Shown: positions 1 to 5,495 of the stretch, piece after piece
How positions within the stretch are numbered: the first letter of the stretch is position 1
How the letters are laid out: every line of letters starts with the position of its first letter
Source: Acidobacteriota bacterium
GTDB lineage: Bacteria; Acidobacteriota; Terriglobia; Terriglobales; Acidobacteriaceae
Assembly (NCBI GenBank): GCA_003225615.1
Contig: QIAS01000033.1
Span: 1-5,495 of the forward strand
Direction of reading: 5' to 3'
DNA length: 5,495 nt
Made by a program: the position numbers and the translations under genes
Notes under the pieces: model-generated
What the model was told of the DNA's origin: nothing
What the model saw: the letters and a program-made list of their open reading frames with translations, nothing else
Databases searched by the model: none

Positions 1-836
1 TCGAACCATCCCTCCTTAAGCAATGCGTAGGTCTCATCAGCGACAGGGGCGGGAAGATGCCACTCTTTCACAAGCAGTTCCACAACTCGCGACCGATTGG
101 CGGGGTCGAGCAGCCAGCGTCGCGCCTCGATGTACGCCGCCAGATAGCGCACCACCGTATCCGAATGTTCCTGGGCCCACGGCCGTGTCACAAAAGCGCC
201 GCTAGCCTGGTAAGGGCCGATGAGTTGCCGAGTTGAGCCGAGGCTCACGAATCCAGCATGCTCGGCCAAAATCGAAGTAGGAGGTCCGAGCATGGATGCT
301 GCGTACTCTTTGTGCTCGCGCATGGCCTGCAACCGCTGCGGTGTGGTACCAACCGGCTTGAGTTCGTAATCGCGCCCTGATTGCAGTCCGTCTGCGAGGA
401 GAATTTTCTTGAGCTGCAGAGCGTAGGCGGTATTCACCGCGTCGACGATAAGTGTTTTCCCACGCAGCTCTGTCAGTGAATGGATGCCGGGTTGGGCAAT
501 AAGTTCGTTCAGCGAACCCTCGCCTCCCATAACGATCACGACATCGGCTGTTTGGTCCATGGCGACGGCATTGTCCACGGCAGCGTGCGCGATATCGGCC
601 TTTCCGCACGCCAGAGCCGCGCGCAAGGCATCTGAGCTTGGCGCCGCTTCCGCCTGCACTTCCACACCGTATTTGGTAAAGGTGCCGTTCATCTTTGCGA
701 TGGCGACCGGCAAGGGAATTCCGGGGATAGCGATTATCCGAATCGTCGGCAGGGTTGGGGTTTGCGCGAGCGCACTCATAGAGGTCGAAAGGAAACTAGT
801 GATAATGGCCGCGCCCAAGAATTGTGCGAGCTTCAT
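1..836 (-). CDS. ABC-type substrate-binding protein, NMT1/THI5/SsuA-like (partial, C-terminus off window)
   Basis: The frame is open from an ATG at 836-834 to the left edge, giving 278 codons with no stop, so the C-terminus is missing. The N-terminus is a clear Sec signal peptide: MKLAQ, a hydrophobic stretch at about residues 6-20, then a likely cut after S-A-L-A (residues 21-24). The mature part begins with a beta strand, 'TIRIIAIPGIPLPVAIAKMNG' (31-51), followed by 'YGVEV' and by 'ALRAALACGKADIAHAAVDNAVAM' (70-93). This order is typical of type 2 periplasmic binding proteins of the NMT1/THI5/SsuA/TauA group, which bind small molecules such as sulfonates, nitrate or pyrimidine precursors for ABC import. 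'LTELRGKTLIVDAVNTAYALQLKKIL' (121-146) is the usual second-lobe entry, and the late 'RPWAQEHSDTVVRYLAAYIEARRWLLDPANR' (218-248) is also family-like. From memory such proteins are about 310-340 residues, so perhaps 30-60 are lost. The start is 5 bases past the hydrolase stop without a good Shine-Dalgarno, suggesting translational coupling. The ligand cannot be predicted, and no permease or ATPase is in view. Confidence 0.85.
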   Translation of the reverse strand, partial: MKLAQFLGAAIITSFLSTSMSALAQTPTLPTIRIIAIPGIPLPVAIAKMNGTFTKYGVEVQAEAAPSSDALRAALACGKADIAHAAVDNAVAMDQTADVVIVMGGEGSLNELIAQPGIHSLTELRGKTLIVDAVNTAYALQLKKILLADGLQSGRDYELKPVGTTPQRLQAMREHKEYAASMLGPPTSILAEHAGFVSLGSTRQLIGPYQASGAFVTRPWAQEHSDTVVRYLAAYIEARRWLLDPANRSRVVELLVKEWHLPAPVADETYALLKEGWF

Positions 837-841
837 GCGAG

Positions 842-1870
842 TCACTGGGTGATCGAGTGTTTCAGGCGTTTGTCGAAGTAGGACATGACAATCTCGAATG
901 TCTTTTCCTGGATTGGATCCGGCCTATAAGCGCCGTCCGGCTGCGGGTAAATGAACACGTAGCCGTGCACAGGATGATCGAAGCTGTACCACGTCACGTC
1001 CTTGCCTGCTTCGCGCAACCATTCATTAGTCAATTTGAAGATTCCGTTCAGGTGATCGGTGTCGCGACCGAAAATCAGCATGGGAGTCTTGATCCGGCGA
1101 ATGCGTTCCATGGCAGCGGCCTTGTCGGCATTCTTGCGGACCTCTTCAATGTCGTTGTACTGGATTTCAGTTCCTTTTCGCGGCGCCGTCGGACTGGTGT
1201 TGACGCTCAGGAACTCGTGGGTTGCCGGCTCAATGCAAACGCCCGCCGCAAAATCATATTCCGCCGCAGCCTTTAGAATCATCTCGCCGCTGTGACTCAC
1301 GCCCATCGCGCCAATCGCATTCTTATCCACGTATGGCAACGTTTGCAGGTAGCGCACGATCGCGATCAGGTCTTCGTGGTCAAGCGTGGGATGCGATTTC
1401 AGCGTGCGTTGCTCGCCACTGATGCTGTCGGGTAGGTTGTGCGCGGGCTGCTGCAGTTGTTCATAGAGGTAAGGAACTTCGTTGCGGTAATTCACCGTGA
1501 CGACTACATAGCCGCGGGCGATCATGTGATCCTGCATGGGCGCCAGGCGTTCCACAAGTTCTTCGACTTTTAGCATCCCACGCTTGCCTTCGCCGGAGCC
1601 CATAGTGATAACCGGGAATGGTCCGTTGCCCTTCGGCTTGCGAACGGCAATCGGAACGTAGATTTCGTCGCGCGTCAGCACAAAGGTGTAGTCTGCCGGG
1701 ATCTCCGAGCCTTTGACCGCTTTCGTGATCGCATAGCCATGAGAGGGAGTCTCCTCGACTGGCGGCTTGCCTCCTGGTAGTTGCGCCCAGGCGATAGGGG
1801 TGATTCGCGGCAACAGAGCCAAAACAGCACAGGAAACAATGATCATGGAAGCAAGCAGCATGAGCTTCAT
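842..1870 (-). CDS. Secreted alpha/beta hydrolase (dienelactone hydrolase / S9-like superfamily)
   Basis: This is a complete 342-residue protein. Residues 1-29 form a Sec signal peptide with a hydrophobic core at about 4-20 and a likely cut after A-W-A (27-29). The body has the alpha/beta-hydrolase order: strand 'FPVITMGSGEG' (85-95), then 'RGYVVVTVNYRN' (119-130), which resembles the 'VNYRG' strand of acylaminoacyl-peptidase-like enzymes. A helix 'DLIAIVRYLQTLPYVDKNAIGAMG' leads into the nucleophile elbow G-V-S-H-S-G (190-195), with S192 the probable nucleophile. 'KTPMLIFGRDTDHL' (261-274) should carry the acid (D270 or D272), and 'HPVHGYVF' (299-306) the catalytic histidine (H302). The enzyme probably hydrolyses an ester, lactone or peptide-like bond outside the cytoplasm; the substrate is unknown. 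The elbow departs from GxSxG at its fifth position. The ATG at 1870 is chosen because it gives the signal peptide; only a weak GAG lies 6 bases upstream. An intrinsic terminator ends 44 bases before it. The next gene starts 5 bases after its TGA, so the two are probably co-expressed. Confidence 0.88.
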   Translation of the reverse strand: MKLMLLASMIIVSCAVLALLPRITPIAWAQLPGGKPPVEETPSHGYAITKAVKGSEIPADYTFVLTRDEIYVPIAVRKPKGNGPFPVITMGSGEGKRGMLKVEELVERLAPMQDHMIARGYVVVTVNYRNEVPYLYEQLQQPAHNLPDSISGEQRTLKSHPTLDHEDLIAIVRYLQTLPYVDKNAIGAMGVSHSGEMILKAAAEYDFAAGVCIEPATHEFLSVNTSPTAPRKGTEIQYNDIEEVRKNADKAAAMERIRRIKTPMLIFGRDTDHLNGIFKLTNEWLREAGKDVTWYSFDHPVHGYVFIYPQPDGAYRPDPIQEKTFEIVMSYFDKRLKHSITQ

Positions 1871-1914
1871 AAGAAACTCGATCGAGGAGTTCGGGATGTT
1901 GCCCCGCCATATCG
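1871..1914 (-). other. Short leader between terminator and hydrolase start
   Basis: These 44 bases follow the T-run of the receptor terminator and precede the hydrolase ATG. I see no convincing -35/-10 pair. A perfect 10-base palindrome, CTCGATCGAG, lies at 1877-1886, beginning 6 bases upstream of the start codon. Its GAG is the only Shine-Dalgarno-like element, so the weak ribosome site sits inside the palindrome. Whether the palindrome has a function is unknown; a 10-base palindrome can arise by chance. Confidence 0.4.
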
Positions 1915-1945
1915 AAAAAGGGCCAGACGAGCTTTCGTCCGGCCC
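1915..1945 (-). terminator. Intrinsic (Rho-independent) terminator after the TonB-dependent receptor gene
   Basis: On the minus strand, bases 1945-1941 (GGGCC) pair with 1924-1920 (GGCCC), and 1939-1935 (GACGA) pair with 1930-1926 (TCGTC). Between these arms, G1940 and T1925 form a G-U wobble in the RNA. The result is an 11-pair GC-rich stem with a four-base loop (AAGC, 1934-1931), followed directly by five Ts (1919-1915). On the plus strand the central pair would be an A-C mismatch and no T-run follows, so the element is built for minus-strand transcripts. It begins 20 bases past the receptor stop codon and most probably ends that message. It also lies only 44 bases in front of the hydrolase start. 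Confidence 0.9.
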
Positions 1946-1965
1946 CGTTGAATCCAGCTCAGCAA

Positions 1966-4900
1966 CTAGAAAAGCAGCTTCAATCCCAACTGGACGGCGC
2001 GGCTGCCTCCGGATCCGATGACCGGGTTGGAAGCGGCCACATCAGGCGTGGCGCAGGCGCATGCGAAAGAACCGGCCGAAGGATCGTTGTGCGCCCACCC
2101 ATTCTGACCTCCAAAAGGATTGGCGAAGTTGGGATGATTGAGGACGTTGAAGAACTCGGCACGGAACTGCGCGCCGAAGCGCTCTCCAAACTTCCAATTC
2201 TTGGCTACAGAGAAATCCCAGTTGTGAAAGCCGGTGTCACGGAAAATATTTCGACCCATCGTGCCAAAAGTCCCAAACGGAGGCGGAATCATGAACGAAC
2301 CGCGATTGGCGAAGCAACCGAAGCCCGCCAGAGCGCTGGTTGCGGGGCCCCCCGCAACTCCTCCGTCCAGAGCCAGAGCCTGGGCATTGCAAGCCGCGTT
2401 GGAAGTGGGGTTGGTCGGATCCCCACTTCCGGCGAAGAATGGAAGGCCGGTCGCAGTCGATTTAAAGTCTTTCGGGTTCCCGAAGAAGTCCCAGCGATCG
2501 TTGGCTTCGCCGGTTAAGCTCACATCGCTGCCCGCGTCCATGACCCCAAAGGGTTGGGCCCCATACAAGCTGACAATGGAGTTGAGTTGCCAGCCTTCCA
2601 GCAGCTGTGCGAATGATTTTTTGCCCGGGATCGCGTAAGTCATGGACAAGGTGAAGCGATGTCGCATGTCGAAGTCGCTGCTCGCGTACTCCCGCTCCGG
2701 ATGGTTGCTGTCGGTGGGGAGACCCAATCCTGCTCCGAAGTCCCAGTTGGCGCCCACATCGTCCAGCGAATGGGAGTAGGTGTAACCAATAACGGCGGTG
2801 AAACCGTGGTAATTCCGTGCGGTCAGCGTGGTCTGCAGACCGTTGTAGTTTGACCTGTAGATGTTCTCCATCTGATAGATAAAGCTCAGATATTGGAACT
2901 GGCCGTTGAACGGACGTCCGGACTGCTCGTCACCAAGCACGTCGTTCGCGGGCACATTCTGGTTGATGTCCCGGATGCCAACGAGGTCCGAGCCATGGTT
3001 GCCGACGTAAGTCGCTTCTACAGAGAGATTGTTTGTGAATGCATGCTGAATGCCCAGATTCCAGTGCGCCACGTAGGGCGTTCTGAGGTTGCGACTCATT
3101 CCAAGGACGCTGCAGGGATTGGCGAAGCAATTGATGGGCGTGGTGGGGAAGACGGTTCCCGGATTGCCGGTAATGGCTGGATCCCAGTTAAGACTGGAGC
3201 CGGGAAAGTTGACCGTCCCAACTGCGATTGAGCCGCCTGCTGTATTCCCGCTTGCATCGATAATGGCGCCTGTAGGAATGGTGCTGATGCCCATCGAGTT
3301 GTTTAACGCCAGGAAGGATTCCCAGTTTACCGTTTCGTAAATCACGCCGCCGCCACCGCGCACGACTGTTTTACCGGTGCCGTTGACGTCCCAGGCGAAA
3401 CCCATGCGTGGAGCGAAATTGTTGTGGTCGCCATTGTAAGGCGCATTAAGGCCGCGACCGACTTGTTGCAATCCGCGGGCTGGATCGAAATTGCCCAGAA
3501 GATTGTGGTCCTCCTTCACTACCGTGTTCAACTCGTAGCGCAAGCCCAGATTTAAGGTTAGAGTCTTGCTAAGCCGCCAATCGTCCTGCACGAACGTGGC
3601 ATATCCCCAGTTGTGGATGTGCCGTGTGGGATCGCCGACAAGTTGACTCCCTTTATCCGGAACCCCAGCGAAGAAATCTTCCAAGGAGGTGGCCCCGGGA
3701 AAGACGTCGTTTACGCCGAAACCGAATTTGATTCTGCCTCGAACGCCACCATAAGCGGCGCCGCTGAAGCCGTCCCGATGGAGCTCTCCTCCGAACTTAA
3801 TCGCGTGTTTGCCCCGAGTGTAAGAAACGTGATCGACGAATTGGAAGCGGGTGTCAGGGCCTTGCACCTTCGGCCAGTTAAAGCCACCTAGCTCTTGGGG
3901 GAAGATGTAGAAGGGGGCAATGTTAATGCGCGGCAGGCCGAAATAGAGAGGGTTAGTCACGCCGGTGTTAATGCCATACGCTGTCGCCGGTACATTGTGG
4001 TCGGAAGTAAAGGTGGGTTGATAAAGGCGGTTGTAACCAAACCGGGCTTCATTAACCCAGGCAGAACTCGGAACCCACGTCCAATTGGTCCCAAACACCT
4101 GGGCACGGGTGTGAATCTGCGTGAGCCATTTGGGCTGGAGTTGGCTGGCATCTGACACGGTTCCGGAGTTGTTGCCGAAGAAATAGCGGCCACTGAAGAC
4201 GTGGCGTTCCGTGATGTGATAGTCAATCTTACCCACCGCATTATCAGCGGTCACGGTGTTGGGAAGACCGAAGGTGATAACGGTCGGATCCACGGGGTTA
4301 GTACCCGGGTTCGTGGGGAAGCCGGTGCCGTTACAGGCGATGGGCGGTCCTAACGTACACCCGCCGATCTGCAAGCTGACAGGGCTTACGGGAATGGTGG
4401 CAGCTTGCAATGCGGCGATCGCATCCACCAGGCTGTTTGCCGGGTCGCCGCCGAGTGAAACGGTCGCTGGGGTAGAAATCTGACCGGTGTTCCCGACCGT
4501 ATAGCGCTGCCCTTCATACGCGCCGAAATAAAATAATCGTTCCTTGACGATGGGGCCGCCGACGGTACCGCCGAATTGCTCCAGGTTTCTGGGTTGTTTG
4601 GGCGTGCCAACGGGATTGAAGTAGTTGCGAGCATCGAACGGCGTGTCCCGGCCAAAGGCGTAGGCGGTGCCGTGAATGTGGTTGGTGCCGGCCTTCAATC
4701 CAACATTAACGATCGCACCCGGCTTCCAACCGAATTCGGCGGGAGGATTCTGTTGCAGATTGAATTCCTGGATGGAGTCAATCGGCAAGATCGTCGCTGA
4801 ATCTCCCGCGATTCCGGCTCCATTAATGATGCTCTGACCCGAGAATGGCTCGCTATTGAACAAGCCGTCGATGAGATAGGCGTTATCTTCGGCACGAAGT

Positions 4901-5466
4901 CCGTTGGAGCTGGTAGTGGAAAAACCGCCGCCTGGGTAGCGAATCACCCCCGGGCGCAGTTGCAGCAGGTTCTCGTAATTGCGGCCGTTTAGAGGCAGGT
5001 CATTGATCTCCTTGTTGCTGAGTGTGCCGCCCAAAGTTGAGGAGACAGTGTTCAACAAGGGAATCTCAGAGTTGACGACCACCGTTTCTGTGACGTTGCC
5101 CGGCTGCAGCGCGAAGTCAATGAGCGCATTCTTGGCAACTTCCAACACGACGTTCTGCCGTTCCACGGTCTTAAAGCCCTTGGCTTCCGCCCGTACCTTA
5201 TAGGAGCCGGGATCGAGGTTGGGAGCGACGTAGACTCCAGCATCATCCGTGTTGAGAGTGCGCGTCACACCTCTTTGCTCGTCGGTTATGGTCACCGTCG
5301 CACCCTTCAGGGCGGCGCCAGAGGCGTCGGTCACGGTGCCCAGAATGCGACTCGTGTAGGTCTGCGAGAGCAGGGGAAGGCAGGCCAGCAGCATCAGACC
5401 GGCACCCAAAGCTGCGGTTGAGCGAAGACGAGCCGACAGTGGGATCCTCAACTTTGAGGCACGCAT
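1966..5466 (-). CDS. Oar-like TonB-dependent outer-membrane receptor with carboxypeptidase-regulatory-like domain
   Basis: This is a complete 1166-residue protein, a usual size for the Oar-like receptor family expanded in Acidobacteriota. Residues 1-35 form a signal peptide: basic MRASKLRIPLSARLR, a hydrophobic core at about 18-33, and a likely cut before Q35 or T36. Residues about 39-121 are a carboxypeptidase-regulatory-like beta-sandwich ('ILGTVTDASGAALKGATVTI', 'GVYVAPNLDPGSYKVRAEAKGFKT'). The plug follows at about 125-260, with 'INDLPLNGRNYENLLQLRPGV' (154-174), 'NAYLIDG' (195-201) and 'IDSIQEFNLQQNPPAEFG' (229-246). The rest is the beta barrel, including 'RNLEQFGGTVGGPIVKERLFYFGAYEG' (293-319) and the family block 'GRNIFRDTGFHNWDFSVAKNWKFGERFGAQFRAEFFNVLNHPNFANPFG' (1071-1119). 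It ends in Leu-Phe, the aromatic C-terminus recognised by the BAM assembly machinery. The role is probably energy-dependent uptake of a large or scarce substrate across the outer membrane; the ligand is unknown. No obvious TonB box is seen near the mature N-terminus. The start is fixed by a strong Shine-Dalgarno and the signal peptide. Confidence 0.95.
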   Translation of the reverse strand: MRASKLRIPLSARLRSTAALGAGLMLLACLPLLSQTYTSRILGTVTDASGAALKGATVTITDEQRGVTRTLNTDDAGVYVAPNLDPGSYKVRAEAKGFKTVERQNVVLEVAKNALIDFALQPGNVTETVVVNSEIPLLNTVSSTLGGTLSNKEINDLPLNGRNYENLLQLRPGVIRYPGGGFSTTSSNGLRAEDNAYLIDGLFNSEPFSGQSIINGAGIAGDSATILPIDSIQEFNLQQNPPAEFGWKPGAIVNVGLKAGTNHIHGTAYAFGRDTPFDARNYFNPVGTPKQPRNLEQFGGTVGGPIVKERLFYFGAYEGQRYTVGNTGQISTPATVSLGGDPANSLVDAIAALQAATIPVSPVSLQIGGCTLGPPIACNGTGFPTNPGTNPVDPTVITFGLPNTVTADNAVGKIDYHITERHVFSGRYFFGNNSGTVSDASQLQPKWLTQIHTRAQVFGTNWTWVPSSAWVNEARFGYNRLYQPTFTSDHNVPATAYGINTGVTNPLYFGLPRINIAPFYIFPQELGGFNWPKVQGPDTRFQFVDHVSYTRGKHAIKFGGELHRDGFSGAAYGGVRGRIKFGFGVNDVFPGATSLEDFFAGVPDKGSQLVGDPTRHIHNWGYATFVQDDWRLSKTLTLNLGLRYELNTVVKEDHNLLGNFDPARGLQQVGRGLNAPYNGDHNNFAPRMGFAWDVNGTGKTVVRGGGGVIYETVNWESFLALNNSMGISTIPTGAIIDASGNTAGGSIAVGTVNFPGSSLNWDPAITGNPGTVFPTTPINCFANPCSVLGMSRNLRTPYVAHWNLGIQHAFTNNLSVEATYVGNHGSDLVGIRDINQNVPANDVLGDEQSGRPFNGQFQYLSFIYQMENIYRSNYNGLQTTLTARNYHGFTAVIGYTYSHSLDDVGANWDFGAGLGLPTDSNHPEREYASSDFDMRHRFTLSMTYAIPGKKSFAQLLEGWQLNSIVSLYGAQPFGVMDAGSDVSLTGEANDRWDFFGNPKDFKSTATGLPFFAGSGDPTNPTSNAACNAQALALDGGVAGGPATSALAGFGCFANRGSFMIPPPFGTFGTMGRNIFRDTGFHNWDFSVAKNWKFGERFGAQFRAEFFNVLNHPNFANPFGGQNGWAHNDPSAGSFACACATPDVAASNPVIGSGGSRAVQLGLKLLF

Positions 5467-5470
5467 GGAA

Positions 5471-5478
5471 CCTCCTCA
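5471..5478 (-). promoter_or_regulatory. Strong Shine-Dalgarno site of the receptor gene
   Basis: The minus strand reads TGAGGAGG, then the four bases TTCC, then the ATG at 5466-5464. This is a near-ideal anti-16S match at a short but workable spacing, and it decides the start of the receptor gene. It contrasts with the weak sites in front of the other two genes. The promoter must lie beyond the right edge, because only 29 bases remain upstream of the start. Confidence 0.85.
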
Positions 5479-5495
5479 GGTATTGTGGTCGGACA

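Noticed and set aside
202..609. 135-codon minus-strand frame inside the binding-protein gene
   Set aside because: It is Arg-rich and out of frame with the binding protein, which runs unbroken from 836 to the edge with family motifs.
484..1276. Plus-strand open frames of 122 and 150 codons opposite the binding-protein and hydrolase genes
   Set aside because: Both are antisense to frames with clear family signatures, and their translations resemble no known protein.
1461..1910. 149-codon minus-strand frame overlapping the start of the hydrolase gene
   Set aside because: It is in a different frame of the same strand, rich in Cys/His/Arg with no domain pattern. The overlapping hydrolase frame has a signal peptide and catalytic motifs.
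1948..2517. 189-codon open frame on the plus strand opposite the receptor 3' end
   Set aside because: It lies antisense to a well-supported barrel-coding frame, has low-complexity Arg/Gly-rich composition, no recognisable domain and no clear ribosome site. It is a by-product of GC-rich codon use.
5367..5395. Possible lipoprotein signal (L-L-A-C, residues 26-29) in the receptor
   Set aside because: The hydrophobic stretch continues past the Cys (LPLL), and Leu at the -2 position is unusual for a lipobox. An ordinary signal peptide with a cut near residue 34-35 fits a TonB-dependent receptor better.

Overview
This is a bacterial window, most likely from an Acidobacteriota (Terriglobia-like) genome. 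The main reason is the 1166-residue outer-membrane receptor. It has an N-terminal carboxypeptidase-regulatory-like domain, a plug with the 'LPLNGRNYENLLQLRPGV' signature, and a C-terminal barrel block ('GRNIFRDTGFHNWDFSVAKNW...AEFFNVLNHPNFANPFG'). These are hallmarks of the greatly expanded Oar-like TonB-dependent receptor family of soil Acidobacteria. DNA composition is moderately GC-rich by eye. The phylum is inferred from protein style; no rRNA or other marker is present.

All three supported genes lie on the minus strand and are read from the right edge to the left. (1) 5466-1966 is a complete Oar-like TonB-dependent receptor gene with a strong Shine-Dalgarno sequence just upstream (5478-5471). 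(2) 1945-1915 is a textbook intrinsic terminator, 20 bases after the receptor stop codon. (3) 1870-842 is a complete secreted alpha/beta hydrolase of the dienelactone hydrolase / prolyl-oligopeptidase-like superfamily. (4) 836 to the left edge is an NMT1/THI5/SsuA-like periplasmic substrate-binding protein that starts 5 bases after the hydrolase stop codon and runs off the window without its C-terminus.

All three products carry N-terminal export signals. The layout therefore fits an envelope-located acquisition unit: a receptor in the outer membrane, a hydrolase that may process an ester- or amide-containing compound in the periplasm or outside, and a binding protein that captures a small product. 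The hydrolase and binding protein clearly form one transcription unit. The link to the receptor is weaker because a strong terminator separates them. The substrate cannot be read from the sequence, and no permease or ATPase is visible.

No RNA genes, CRISPR arrays, insertion sequences or phage genes were seen. Coding density is high; the only intergenic spaces are 1871-1965, 837-841 and 5467-5495. I do not see a clearly novel system here. The most useful leads are the terminator placed directly in front of the hydrolase/binding-protein pair, and the pairing of a secreted hydrolase with an apparently orphan binding protein.
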